From assembly GCA_025353725.1 (NCBI GenBank), contig JANXOF010000095.1:62001-126000 (forward strand): a stretch of DNA of 64,000 bases, in the 5' to 3' direction. The stretch's first letter is position 1, and each line of letters starts with the position of its first letter. Both the position numbers and the translations under genes were made by a program. Origin of the DNA: Polyangiaceae bacterium. GTDB taxonomy: Bacteria; Myxococcota_A; Polyangia; Polyangiales; Polyangiaceae. Below, piece by piece: positions 32,364 to 41,571 of this stretch. The notes under the pieces are model-generated. The model was not told the DNA's origin and did not search any database. It was given only the letters and a program-made list of their open reading frames with translations.

Positions 32364-32498
32364 AAGCGAGGCATGTTCATAAGAAAGCGGGCATGGGCAC
32401 CGCGAGACGAACTTCCTCGGGAACCGGCAAACGTCGCGAAACCTAGCACTAGCTGGGTACCCGTACCCCGGCTCGGCTGCAAGCCTAGAAACGAATCA

Positions 32499-33131
32499 TT
32501 ACAGACTACAGCTCGCGCATGGCGGCGGTATCACGAAGAGCGTCGGGTCGGTGCTGGGATAGGGAGTTTCATCGGGCGGGATTGAAGGATCGACAGTCAC
32601 CTTCGTACGAGTATCGCCGACGAACGCAGACTCTTCTCCGACACATTGATTGGCTTCCGCAACCAGCTGCTCAACACGCTGGCGGAGAACGGTTAGAATG
32701 GTAAACTCGTGACTTGCAAGTTCGGTGTCGTTCCGCGCTGCGGCAGCCTGGAGCTGAGCGCCGCGGTCCCGACCAGAACGAATCGCGACATCAACTTGCG
32801 AAAGCTTATCGTTCAAGCAAAGTGTCTTTACGACATCGCGCTGCTTGCGAGCCTCCTCGAGCATCTTCCGGACGCCGGCGCCCGCTTGATCCATTCGGGC
32901 GACGTGTTTCGTGGACTCGGCAAGCTCCTCTTTGGGCGTAAGCGACGTTTTGCGCTGAAACCCGACTGAGCCTTGAGCCGTTCCGTCCGAGCTCGAGCTA
33001 ACACCGACGGCTCCGCCCTGGCTACCTTGCCCCGCTCCGGTCTGCGCAACAGCCGGGGCCGCACCACAAACCAGGAAAGTGGCGACAACGAAAAGGTTTG
33101 GCGTGAGCTTGAGTTTGGAGCGTAAGCGCAT
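32499..33131 (-). CDS. Secreted coiled-coil-like protein, unknown function
   Basis: The 210-residue protein has a Sec signal peptide (NLFVVATFLVCGAAPAVAQ). A Gly/Ser/Gln-rich segment (about 31-60) follows, and then a helical stretch of about 100 residues with heptad-like spacing (KEELAESTKHVARMDQAGAGVRKMLEEARKQRDVVKTL). The tail is Pro-rich and ends PPCASCSL. No family was recognised. GGAGG lies 7 nt before the ATG at 33131, and a TTGACA promoter is close by. It is the first gene of the transcript that continues to the barrel and OPX genes, so a role in surface polysaccharide export or assembly is likely by association only. Confidence 0.7.
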   Translation of the reverse strand: MRLRSKLKLTPNLFVVATFLVCGAAPAVAQTGAGQGSQGGAVGVSSSSDGTAQGSVGFQRKTSLTPKEELAESTKHVARMDQAGAGVRKMLEEARKQRDVVKTLCLNDKLSQVDVAIRSGRDRGAQLQAAAARNDTELASHEFTILTVLRQRVEQLVAEANQCVGEESAFVGDTRTKVTVDPSIPPDETPYPSTDPTLFVIPPPCASCSL

Positions 33132-33159
33132 GATGCCTCCAGGCCGCGAGCGAGGTGAG

Positions 33160-33189
33160 ATGCTACGTCGTAGCAGCGTACGGTGTCAA
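33160..33189 (-). promoter_or_regulatory. Sigma-70-type promoter with a palindrome over the -10 region
   Basis: On the minus strand TTGACA (33189-33184) and TAGCAT (33165-33160) are 18 bp apart. TGCTACG (33161-33167) and CGTAGCA (33169-33175) form a perfect inverted repeat with a 1-nt centre covering the -10 and part of the spacer, the position of a repressor operator. The downstream gene starts at 33131 with GGAGG before it, giving a leader of roughly 25 nt. Confidence 0.5.
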
Positions 33190-33282
33190 CGGAGCAAAGA
33201 AGAGCTAAAAACCTAGGCTTATTCGTGTCATGGCTCGAAGAACGTCGTGTGGTGGGTAGGGTCCGCATGGAGCCCAGACCAA

Positions 33283-34725
33283 CTACTTACCCTGCTGAAC
33301 GAAGGTCACGGGCACGGTGAGCGTCGAACCACCTCCGCCGGGAGGGCTGAAGGTAGCGCGCTTGAGCACGCCAGCAATGCAGCTCGCAACCGTCGGTGAA
33401 AGCCCAGTGTTTTGCGCGACGTCCGAACTTACAACCTCGCCATTCGGGCCGACTTTAGCACTGATGATGACTTTTCCGCTCATGCCCGGATCGCTGTTAA
33501 GTCCGGTCTGATAGCAAGTGCGGAAGCGTCCACGAAGGCCCGCGACGACTCGGTCCGCGTCGGAAATCACAACCGTTGCCGAGGAGCCGCCTACCTGAGC
33601 GACGCCTGTGGGGCCGGCCACTTTGGTTTCCTTCCCTGCGCCCTCACCAGACCCGTCGCCTTTGGTACCACCACCTATTCCCGAAAGTCCCCCACCCTTG
33701 CCGCCACCTTGGACGGGACCGCCGCCGCCGCCGATCTTCAAATCACCGCTTCCATGAGCCACCCCGGCGTTGGACGCCGCCGCGCCAGAAAGATCGACGG
33801 GCGGAATATCGCTCCGATTGAGAGCCCCTTGCACGGAGGATCCGCCATTGAGGGCCGCGAGCATTTGCATTTGCATGGCGTCGGCCTGCGACGCGAGAGC
33901 CGCGGCCTTTGTGTCGCTTACCTGGCCTGCGCTCTTCCCAGCGTTCCCAGATTTGGGTCCGCCGCCCGCCTTTGGCGCCGTCGCAGGAGCTGCTTTTGCA
34001 GCGGCCGTCTCCGTCGGAGCCGTATTCGTCTCGGGGGTTTCCACCACGGGCGGCGGGGGTATATTTTTCATCATGTCGACAAGAGCGCCGACGTTGAAGT
34101 CGTCGCCGACGACCGGGTCCATCCAGTCCGAATACATCGCACCGACAAGTCCGAAGTGCAGAAGGAAGCTAAATGCAGCGATGATGGTGAGCGTCCAATC
34201 AATCGTCGAGGCAAGCCCCCCCTTCACGGCAAGCGGAAGCTGGGGCCTCGGCTGGACGGGAGGTGGCGCGACGAACTGAAAGAGGAACGTGGTGTCCCCG
34301 ACGACCACCTTTCCACGGGCCTCTTCGGTAAGTTTTACTTGGTAGGCGCCATTCACTTTCTTCGCTGAGCCACGCAAAGAAAGGAGGTCCGTGATCCCTG
34401 TCGCAAGTGCGACGCGTCCAGTCATACCGTCGAGAAAGTTAATGAAGTAATCGCTCCCGACAAGCTCGAAGAGCTTGAACATCGGCGGAACCGCCTGGGA
34501 CGGGATGACAAACATCGACTTCTCGTTCGAGCCGACCGTCACGGTTACGCGCTGCTTGATGATGCGCTCTTCGATGACGCGACCGCTTTGCACGAGGCCG
34601 ATGCGAAGTACCTTTGGCCCTGCAGCGACGGACATCGCCCGCATCACTGCCGTCATCTGGCCGGGCCGCACCGCGCCCTGCGCACCACCACCGCCCGGCT
34701 GCTGCTGTCCCGGTCCTGAGTTCAT
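33283..34725 (-). CDS. TonB-like energy transducer with AgmX/PglI C-terminal domain
   Basis: From ATG 34725 (GAGGAGCG 8 nt upstream) the protein has 480 residues. Domains in order: a beta-rich cytoplasmic module at about 38-152 (KVLRIGLVQSGRVIEER, FELVGSDYFINFLDGMTG), one membrane helix at 176-197, a Pro/Ala linker, a Gly-rich stretch at 331-366, and a C-terminal TonB/AgmX-like domain at 395-477 with Cys404 and Cys449 (RTCYQTGL, ASCIAGVL). AgmX/GltJ of Myxococcus has this layout. It spans the inner membrane and probably reaches the outer membrane, moving in response to a proton-driven motor. The ExbB-like gene upstream overlaps its ATG. Last gene of the seven-gene locus. Confidence 0.85.
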   Translation of the reverse strand: MNSGPGQQQPGGGGAQGAVRPGQMTAVMRAMSVAAGPKVLRIGLVQSGRVIEERIIKQRVTVTVGSNEKSMFVIPSQAVPPMFKLFELVGSDYFINFLDGMTGRVALATGITDLLSLRGSAKKVNGAYQVKLTEEARGKVVVGDTTFLFQFVAPPPVQPRPQLPLAVKGGLASTIDWTLTIIAAFSFLLHFGLVGAMYSDWMDPVVGDDFNVGALVDMMKNIPPPPVVETPETNTAPTETAAAKAAPATAPKAGGGPKSGNAGKSAGQVSDTKAAALASQADAMQMQMLAALNGGSSVQGALNRSDIPPVDLSGAAASNAGVAHGSGDLKIGGGGGPVQGGGKGGGLSGIGGGTKGDGSGEGAGKETKVAGPTGVAQVGGSSATVVISDADRVVAGLRGRFRTCYQTGLNSDPGMSGKVIISAKVGPNGEVVSSDVAQNTGLSPTVASCIAGVLKRATFSPPGGGGSTLTVPVTFVQQGK

Positions 34726-35480
34726 GAATCGCTCCTCGTTCTCAGTATCGCGGTCGCTGCTGCTTCGTGCGAACGCATCGTCATCCAATCGTCGCCCACG
34801 TTACCCCGCTCCACAGCCAACGCTTCCGTACGACCTGCGGAACCCAACGATGTTCCCGCTGCCAGCATACGGGACGCAACCTCCGTAAGTATAGGGCCAC
34901 GCGAGCTCATTAGCGCCTCTAACGCTTCGACCAGCCGATCACCCGACGCGGCTCTGGCCGTGGCGATTCGCCGGGCCTCGCTCTGGGCGCCGATACAAAA
35001 GGCCGTACCCACAACCCCCATAGCCCCCACGGTAAGCGCGTCACCCACCAAGCCACGGATCACCATTTCTCCTAGCTCGATGGGGACGTCTCCCGTCGCT
35101 GCGAGGGCGCTCCGAAGCAACCATGTCGCAAGGAGAAAGCCACCGCTCGTCGAGATGCTCGCGCAGACGCGGGGCACGCGTATCCAGCGCTGAAGCCGGT
35201 AGTCGAGCTCCGTTAGCTGCTCGTTCACGAGAGCTACGCGGTGCTCTGGGCGAGCGTCGAGGGCTTCAAACAGGTCCCGCTCCCAATCTGCCGAGGGCTC
35301 ACGCGAAACGACGTGTCGCAGCGCCACGACGGACGAATCCACGTGGCTATCCTCGCAACGCGCAAGCCATTCACGGACAACTTCGGGGTGCAGCGGTGTC
35401 GCACGCCCGGCGAACCAGACGCGGACAGCACTCGCGACCGCGCACGCAAATGCAAGGAGGAATGCAAAGAGCGGAACCAC
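34722..35480 (-). CDS. ExbB/TolQ/MotA-like inner membrane protein
   Basis: The 252-residue protein has three hydrophobic helices (about 2-20, 108-126 and 147-165) with a charged segment between the first two and a cytoplasmic tail, the topology of ExbB/TolQ proton-channel subunits. The stretch NEQLTELDYRLQRWIRVPRVCASISTSGGFLL and the third helix region LTVGAMGVVGTAFCIGAQSEARRI resemble the conserved ExbB core (GLLGTVxG). Some conserved positions appear changed, so it may be divergent. Its stop overlaps the start of the TonB-like gene (ATGA). No ExbD/TolR gene is adjacent. Confidence 0.65.
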   Translation of the reverse strand: MVPLFAFLLAFACAVASAVRVWFAGRATPLHPEVVREWLARCEDSHVDSSVVALRHVVSREPSADWERDLFEALDARPEHRVALVNEQLTELDYRLQRWIRVPRVCASISTSGGFLLATWLLRSALAATGDVPIELGEMVIRGLVGDALTVGAMGVVGTAFCIGAQSEARRIATARAASGDRLVEALEALMSSRGPILTEVASRMLAAGTSLGSAGRTEALAVERGNVGDDWMTMRSHEAAATAILRTRSDS

Positions 35481-35498
35481 GAATCTTCGCCTCGACGC

Positions 35499-35744
35499 TC
35501 AGAAGGGATCTTTGCGGGCGGCTTCTTCGATACGGTCCAAAAACGGCTGTCGGAGCTCCGCGAGAGTGAGCTTCGGCTGGATCTTGCTGACATCGACGGA
35601 TGCGACAGGCTTCTGGACGCGCCCGACAATCGTGACCTCATTGATCGTAATCACGCCACCTTTTTGCTGAGCTAGCGCGTCACTGGCAGAAGAAACGCCT
35701 AGCACCGCGAAAGCCAGACTCACGACTAGTTTCCTAAGCGCCAT
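35499..35744 (-). CDS. Small secreted protein of the envelope-complex locus
   Basis: The 81-residue product has a clear Sec signal (MALRKLVVSLAFAVLGVSSASDALA with cleavage after A-L-A) and a mature part of about 55 residues: GGVITINEVTIVGRVQKPVASVDVSKI, then LTLAELRQPFLDRIEEAARKDPF. The IVGRVQKP segment resembles the strand-forming 'energy transducer' or secretin-interacting peptides, but no family is assigned. It lies 18 bp upstream of the ExbB-like gene and 59 bp after the TPR lipoprotein gene, so it is part of the same transcript. Confidence 0.65.
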   Translation of the reverse strand: MALRKLVVSLAFAVLGVSSASDALAQQKGGVITINEVTIVGRVQKPVASVDVSKIQPKLTLAELRQPFLDRIEEAARKDPF

Positions 35745-35803
35745 GATTCCTATTCCTCTCTAGCGAAGCGTGGACTGCAGAACCCAAAGAACTCGCGAAA
35801 ACG

Positions 35804-37129
35804 CTACTTTTTTGCACCAGCATCGGTCCCTTCAGCGGCAGTGCCACTAGGCGCAGCTACGGTGTTCTTAAGCTCGGCTTGCTTCGCTTTCGCGCGCCCG
35901 ATGAGGTCATCGATTTCGTCGTTCACACCCGGTGGCGCCTTGACGCCACGCATCGTGCGGTACGTTTCGAGCTCCTTGATGGCAATCGAGACCTGCTGGT
36001 CTGCGCTTGACCCCGGGAGACTCAGCGCCGTGAGGTACATGAGGCCGAGGTCGTAATGAGCGGCGGCGAGGCTTGAGTCGAGCGACAGCGACTTCTCGAA
36101 CTCTGCTTTAGCCTCAGGATAACGTTGAAGAAGTCGGTAATTGTCTCCGAGATTGAGACGCGCAAGCGCGTTGCTCGGCCCAAACCTCACCGCGTTCTCA
36201 AGAGGCTCGAGAGCGTCCTTGGCATTCCCGGCTTCAAGGCGCATTGAGCCTAAGTTGACAAGCGCCTCCACTAAGTCGGGTCGGCGCTTTGCGGCCTCCT
36301 CGAAGTCCCTCAACGCAACGATGCGCGATCCCGATTCTCTCATGATGAGGCCACGAATCAAATGTGCTTCCGCGTTGTCTTTGTCGCGCGCTGGCGTCGC
36401 ATCACCGAACCCCTCGAGGACCGCTTGGAGCGCGTACTTAGCGAGCTCCAGCTTCCGCGCGCGGAAGTGGTCGCGCGCGAGCGTAACCATTGCGTCTTTA
36501 AAGTTGGGATCCATACGGAGCGCGTCTTGTCCGAGTTGCTGCGCCATCGCATGATCCTTCTGGATCGATTTCACCTCGGCGGAGCATGTGGTGAGACGCG
36601 GAGACTTCGGCTTTTTCGCTCGTTTGTCAGTGAGAAACGTGTCCGCCTCGCCAGCGCTCTTTCCGTTAGCGAGCGACAGGGCGTAGGCGCACATCGAGGC
36701 TTCATGGTCGGGATCGTTCGAAAACGCAGTCCGGTAGGCTTGTTGCGCGTTCGACATGCTGCCAAGGCGCTCCTCTACAACCCCCAACGCATAAGGAGGC
36801 GCAGGTGACTTCGGGGAGAGGGCTGCGGCCGCCTGAAACTGCGCTTTGGCTGTCGCGAGATCGCCCTTGCTCCATGCCTGCCAACCCGACTCGTAGGTGG
36901 TCTTCGCGGCTCCCTGAAGGCCCGACTCTGCGCCATCGCCGCGTACGCCAGCGATCGGTGTCCCGCCGTCCGTATCGGTGTCCGCGGTGGCGGTCCCCGA
37001 GTCCGCCGACGGGAACGCTGGAGGCTTACTGCCCCCGCATGCGGGGGCAAGAAGCGTCGAACCCGCAAGGCAAGCGACGAGCAGCGCAAACCCGCTGGAC
37101 CGCCGAATCATCTTTCCAAAGCTACGCAT
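35804..37129 (-). CDS. TPR-repeat lipoprotein
   Basis: The 441-residue protein has a lipoprotein signal ending in APAC (Cys31), a Thr/Asp/Gly-rich linker, and tetratricopeptide repeats from about 75 to 420. Repeats are visible as GWQAWSKGDLATAKAQFQAAAALSPKSP, ALGVVEERLGSMSNAQQAYRTAFSNDPDH, LVNLGSMRLEAGNAKDALEPLENAVRFGPSN and LNLGDNYRLLQRYPEAKAEFEKSLSLDSSL. TPR lipoproteins such as GltE/AglT act as periplasmic scaffolds in Glt-type complexes; the correspondence is by architecture. The lipobox codons form a perfect 20-bp palindrome at 37030-37049. ATG 37129; 88 bp after the large TPR gene. Confidence 0.82.
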   Translation of the reverse strand: MRSFGKMIRRSSGFALLVACLAGSTLLAPACGGSKPPAFPSADSGTATADTDTDGGTPIAGVRGDGAESGLQGAAKTTYESGWQAWSKGDLATAKAQFQAAAALSPKSPAPPYALGVVEERLGSMSNAQQAYRTAFSNDPDHEASMCAYALSLANGKSAGEADTFLTDKRAKKPKSPRLTTCSAEVKSIQKDHAMAQQLGQDALRMDPNFKDAMVTLARDHFRARKLELAKYALQAVLEGFGDATPARDKDNAEAHLIRGLIMRESGSRIVALRDFEEAAKRRPDLVEALVNLGSMRLEAGNAKDALEPLENAVRFGPSNALARLNLGDNYRLLQRYPEAKAEFEKSLSLDSSLAAAHYDLGLMYLTALSLPGSSADQQVSIAIKELETYRTMRGVKAPPGVNDEIDDLIGRAKAKQAELKNTVAAPSGTAAEGTDAGAKK

Positions 37130-37217
37130 GATCTCTTTCTGTTTCTTGCGGGTGACGGCATCGCGAAGCCCTTCGCGTCAGCGACGACCCGCAGACGACT
37201 TCTTCGGCTCACTCGGT

Positions 37218-40200
37218 TCAAGGAGCGACCGGGAACGCTGACACGCTCGCCGCCGGAGGAGGAAGGGCCGACAGGCCAGGGCGCGTCTGCACGTATTGGC
37301 GCGGCGAGTAACTGAGACGCGTCGGAGCCGCCTTTGGCGCCGTGGGGTCGGGCATGGAGGTCACATACTCAGCCATTTTTGAGTCGCCGCCAGAGATGAC
37401 GTCCGTGTAGTACGCCAAACGACTTACCGCTCTCGAGAGGTGCGGATTACGAAGGTTGTATTTGCGCGCGTATGCTACGGCCGACGCGTATCTCTTGGCC
37501 ATCACCTCGTCGGCGCCGTCGAGCTCCTGCTGCTTCTTTTGACGCCAAAAGTCGGTTTTTCCGTCTTCAATCTTGTCGGCGGTCTCCTCGAGCTCCGGCC
37601 GACCGCTTGCGCGAAGAGTTTTTAGGAAGTCCTTCTCTTGCGCAGTAAACAGGTCCACCTTCACAACGTTGTACAAGCCGCTACGCAGCGTGTCGTAAAT
37701 CGAACCCTGACGCGCAATCGCCGTCGGAATCCATTCGAGGGACTCGTACTTCTTTATGACCTTGTCGAGCTCGACATCCCACTTGTTCGCGTCGGCCGCG
37801 TTCGCTTGGTACTTCCCCTCGCGCTTTAGTTTTGCCTTCCCCGTGGGCCCTAGAACTGGCTTTTTCGTTTTTGGGTCAACCTCCACCTCACCAAAAATGA
37901 CGTTTACGTTCGCGGCGTACTTGTGTCGCGCCGGGTCGTCGTATTCCGCGGTGATTTTCTCGTCAAGTAACGAGAATTCGGCTTCGGCAGCGTAGTCGAC
38001 GTAGGGACTCGACTGCGCTTCGTTCTTGTTTTCCTTCACCGGAGCCTTGGCGCGATAGCTCTCCCAAGCGGAGATCGTGCTCGTCAGCCATGCGCGATAG
38101 CTCGCGTCACCTCCGGACCGCTTCATCTTCGCCACGCTGTGCGCTGCCTCTACAAGGTACTTTGCGGCCCCTGGCGCAGCGCGCTCGGAGCGGAAGTACC
38201 CCATAAGGCTCTGTTCCGCAGCCAGTCGAGTTTGGCGGTTTTGACCCGCATCACCACCGGTCGAGCTCCACTGCTTGTAGTCGAAGCTCGCCACGGTGTA
38301 GTCCGCGCTCGCCTTATCGTCCGCAGTCGGATTCGTTTTTAGGAGGATACGGTATGTCGACAGCATCTTGTCGCGCTGGCCGAGGTTCGCATAGAGAATC
38401 ATCGCGTTTCGCGCATTGTCCCGACGTTTCTGCTCGGGAAACCGATCGGTCGAAGCAATTTTGTCGTAGGTCTCGGCCGCGCGCTGGTAGCTGAAGAATG
38501 AGTAGTACGTCTCACCGAGTGCACTGTAGGCCTCGCCGAGAAAACCAATCCTCTCGGCATACTTCTTCGGGTCGGGGGCCGCCTTTGACTTAGGGTCTCC
38601 CTTCTGCAGGGTCGTGAGCCGCTCGTCAGAGCCATAGTCCGAAATAAAGAGAGTGTAGAGCGCAATAGCTTTATTGTATTCGCCAATCTGTTTGTACGCA
38701 TAGGCGGCATTCATCGCGGCCTCTGGCGCCTCGTCGCGACCCGGCGCAGCCGCAAGAGCAGACTCGTAGAGCTCGCCCGCCTTCAGCCACGTCGGGCGCT
38801 TTTCCGGAGCATCGGGATCTTTGCACTTTTGCCCAAGCTTCGCCTCGCAAGCCTTCTCGAACTGCTCGCGTGCGCGGAGAAAGCCAGCTTCTTGAATGGT
38901 AGGGTTGAAGATAGATCCGGCTTTGCCCGTTTGCTCTGCGGTGACGGCACACGAGTGCGCCTTCTCGGCCTCCGCAAGCTGAATCGACTGCGGTGCATTG
39001 CGCTCGATGTTGCTCATCGTGATGAGTTTCACCCAGGCTTTGAAGCCGAGCTCGTCCTTGCCACAATGGTCTTTCCACATCGGCTCGAAGCGCGCGCGTG
39101 CGAGGTCGAACTGGCCGTAGAGGAAGAGTTGCTCTGCGACGTAGTATTGGTAGTCGTTGCCGCGTTTTTGAATGTCTAGGGTCGACGGAACGATTCTCGC
39201 ATATTCGTCACGGGCATTCATGGACTGCGTTACGACCGCCGGCACCGGTTCCCTCAGTGGCTTGCGGGTGGCCTCGTCGGGGCCATCGAACTTGACCTCG
39301 TCACGTTTCTCCACACCTCCAGCGACGCCTTGTTCGGCGCGTGCATAGGCGAGGTCGCGATCGACGTCGCTCACATCGACGACGAAAAACCCAGCATTCT
39401 CAAGGTATCGGTCATCTTCGTTGGAGTCGCGCACGTCAACCGCCGCGGCGAGAGCCTCGTCGATGTCCTTTCGGCTTGGCTCGGGGTAGGTTTTCCCGGC
39501 CACCTTGTGGAGTACGACCGAAATGCGAACGTATTGCCGTTTCGCATCCGCCAGCCAATATCGACTCTCGTAGGCGTCAGGCGCGTTCTCATCTTGCTTT
39601 AGGTAGCCAAACCAACCGATACCAGCGAGCTTATACTCTGTGGCTGATCGTGACAGGAGCTCAAGCTGGCGCCCTGCGTCGTTCGTCTCGCTTGCCGCCA
39701 CGAGGCCAGCCTTACCGTTGTTCGTATGCTGAGCAGCCGCTTGCCGGAGCCCACCGCGTACGAGTCGCTCGGCGTTTTGGATAGCCGCAGGGTTGTCCTT
39801 GTTCGCGTCAACCCACGGAGTGTTTCCAATGTAGCTCGCGAGCTTCGTTCGTGCTTCCAGCGCTTTTTGGGCGGTCGCGTCGTGTTCGGGCGTTCCAGGT
39901 CGCTTGGTGATGTTCAGCTGGTCGTACGTCTCGGCGATCGCGTTCTGCGTCTCGGGCGCAGTGGGGTCCATTGGCCACTTCGCACTCATCGTCTCGTAGA
40001 CCTCGATCGCGTTCACGAACTGGTTAAGCGAGCGGAACTCGAGGGCGAGAGCCTTGTAGATCTCAATAGTCCAAAGCTTATCCTGGGGAATGACCTTTGG
40101 GTCCTTCACGCGATCAATCGCGACGTGGAGCTTCCGTTCCGCTACGTCCGGTCGGGGCTCGGTGTCGAGAATGTCGGGCCGCATAATATACGGCTCCCAC

Positions 40201-41564
40201 TCCTCGGGCCCCTTGTAGTCGAGATTCGTCAGCGAGCCCGCGACGTAGGTGTACGCCTCGTTTCGAAAGTCAGCGCCGGAGTCGCCCGTAATCTTTTGCT
40301 GCTCATCCGTATAATTCAAGAGAGCAATAAAGCTCTGGGTTGCGACCTCGTACCGCTGCTGCTTGAAGAGCGTCCAGGCGTACTTGTAGAGCGAAACACC
40401 GAAAAGCGGTGGCTTTCGGTATTTCATCGCAAGCGTGTAAGCACTTGCAGCTCTATTGTAGCCCCAGACAGTTCCTGGATCTTCTTTGGTCACTCCACTT
40501 GCGAAGTCGAGTTGGTCGAACTCCCAGTTGCCTAGCTGCCACCAAATTTCGGCAACGTACTTCGGGTCCTGGCCTGCTCGCACGGAAGGTTGCGGAAGGT
40601 AGACACATTCGTTCCGCGAACTCGAGGACATCGAATAAAACGGATCGACGTACACGGTTTCCGGATTGCCCTTTTTTACGGCTTTTGGATCGCGATACTT
40701 ATTCCGCCAGCCCGTCCAAAACGCTTCCGTGTTGTCCTGCGGCATGGGCCGGATGGTGTCCCGGTCGGGATCCTTCGGATCGGGCGGCGTTGGGTAGCCA
40801 TAGTGGTTGGCGCATACGAGTGAGCGCCAAACGTGCATCGCCTCTGGGACGCGTCCCGAATCATTGAGCGCATGTCCCAGGAAGTAGTAAATCCCGGCGA
40901 TTTCTCTATATTTGGGATACTCGCGGATGACTCTTTTGTAGAGCGCAATGGCAGGCTTTATGCCGACTTCAACCGGCTCGGTGGCCTCTTCGGAGCGCGC
41001 GCGCTCCTCGTAAAGCGCAGCAAGGCGATACATCGCATCAGGTGTCGCTTCGGGCTGTGAGCGGCCACCGCTGTAAGTCGCAATAAACTCTTCTAGCCTT
41101 TTGATTGCGGTCTCTCGAGCGGTCTTGAGTTCGGCTTTTTCTATGGCGATCTCGCGGTCGAGACCCGATAAGACCTCCTTCTTTTTGCCTTCGTAGTGTA
41201 GGCGAATCACGGTCGTCACAGTGTCCCGGTAGTCTTTCGCCCCTTTCTCATAAGCGTCGACTTCCTCTTTGAGCGCAGTGAGGGCCACCACTTGCCCTGC
41301 AGACGGGGCCGACGGAGCCGGATTCATCTTTGTCCTAGGCGCCAGCGCCATCGTCGAAGTTGCGTCCGCCCCGGCGTCGTTCGCTGTTGCCGACGTTACG
41401 CTCGCGGGGCCCGAAGCAGAGGCTGACGACGCAAGCGACCCGCCGTCGTCCCCAAAAGTCGTCGACTTCGCAGGTTGCCCGAAAGCCACCAGCGGCGTGC
41501 TGGCTAGCGCAAGTGCAGAGGCTACGAGTGCCGCGGAGTAGGCCTTCGTCATCGTCGTTCTCAT
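37218..41564 (-). CDS. Very large periplasmic TPR protein
   Basis: From ATG 41564 the product is 1448 residues with a signal peptide (AYSAALVASALALASTPLVAFG). Tetratricopeptide-like helical repeats fill most of its length, for example KPAIALYKRVIREYPKYREIAGIYYFLGHAL, AWTLFKQQRYEVATQSFIALLNYTDE, and AYAYKQIGEYNKAIALYTLFISDYG near 1050. Charged helical segments link them, and the tail is Pro-rich. The start is favoured because the signal begins there and the upstream gene ends 7 bp before it; the longer frame to 41822 lies inside that gene. Giant TPR proteins such as AgmU/GltD scaffold the myxobacterial gliding complex; here the same architecture sits beside an AgmX-type transducer. Confidence 0.83.
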   Translation of the reverse strand: MRTTMTKAYSAALVASALALASTPLVAFGQPAKSTTFGDDGGSLASSASASGPASVTSATANDAGADATSTMALAPRTKMNPAPSAPSAGQVVALTALKEEVDAYEKGAKDYRDTVTTVIRLHYEGKKKEVLSGLDREIAIEKAELKTARETAIKRLEEFIATYSGGRSQPEATPDAMYRLAALYEERARSEEATEPVEVGIKPAIALYKRVIREYPKYREIAGIYYFLGHALNDSGRVPEAMHVWRSLVCANHYGYPTPPDPKDPDRDTIRPMPQDNTEAFWTGWRNKYRDPKAVKKGNPETVYVDPFYSMSSSSRNECVYLPQPSVRAGQDPKYVAEIWWQLGNWEFDQLDFASGVTKEDPGTVWGYNRAASAYTLAMKYRKPPLFGVSLYKYAWTLFKQQRYEVATQSFIALLNYTDEQQKITGDSGADFRNEAYTYVAGSLTNLDYKGPEEWEPYIMRPDILDTEPRPDVAERKLHVAIDRVKDPKVIPQDKLWTIEIYKALALEFRSLNQFVNAIEVYETMSAKWPMDPTAPETQNAIAETYDQLNITKRPGTPEHDATAQKALEARTKLASYIGNTPWVDANKDNPAAIQNAERLVRGGLRQAAAQHTNNGKAGLVAASETNDAGRQLELLSRSATEYKLAGIGWFGYLKQDENAPDAYESRYWLADAKRQYVRISVVLHKVAGKTYPEPSRKDIDEALAAAVDVRDSNEDDRYLENAGFFVVDVSDVDRDLAYARAEQGVAGGVEKRDEVKFDGPDEATRKPLREPVPAVVTQSMNARDEYARIVPSTLDIQKRGNDYQYYVAEQLFLYGQFDLARARFEPMWKDHCGKDELGFKAWVKLITMSNIERNAPQSIQLAEAEKAHSCAVTAEQTGKAGSIFNPTIQEAGFLRAREQFEKACEAKLGQKCKDPDAPEKRPTWLKAGELYESALAAAPGRDEAPEAAMNAAYAYKQIGEYNKAIALYTLFISDYGSDERLTTLQKGDPKSKAAPDPKKYAERIGFLGEAYSALGETYYSFFSYQRAAETYDKIASTDRFPEQKRRDNARNAMILYANLGQRDKMLSTYRILLKTNPTADDKASADYTVASFDYKQWSSTGGDAGQNRQTRLAAEQSLMGYFRSERAAPGAAKYLVEAAHSVAKMKRSGGDASYRAWLTSTISAWESYRAKAPVKENKNEAQSSPYVDYAAEAEFSLLDEKITAEYDDPARHKYAANVNVIFGEVEVDPKTKKPVLGPTGKAKLKREGKYQANAADANKWDVELDKVIKKYESLEWIPTAIARQGSIYDTLRSGLYNVVKVDLFTAQEKDFLKTLRASGRPELEETADKIEDGKTDFWRQKKQQELDGADEVMAKRYASAVAYARKYNLRNPHLSRAVSRLAYYTDVISGGDSKMAEYVTSMPDPTAPKAAPTRLSYSPRQYVQTRPGLSALPPPAASVSAFPVAP

Positions 41565-41571
41565 GGTGAAT

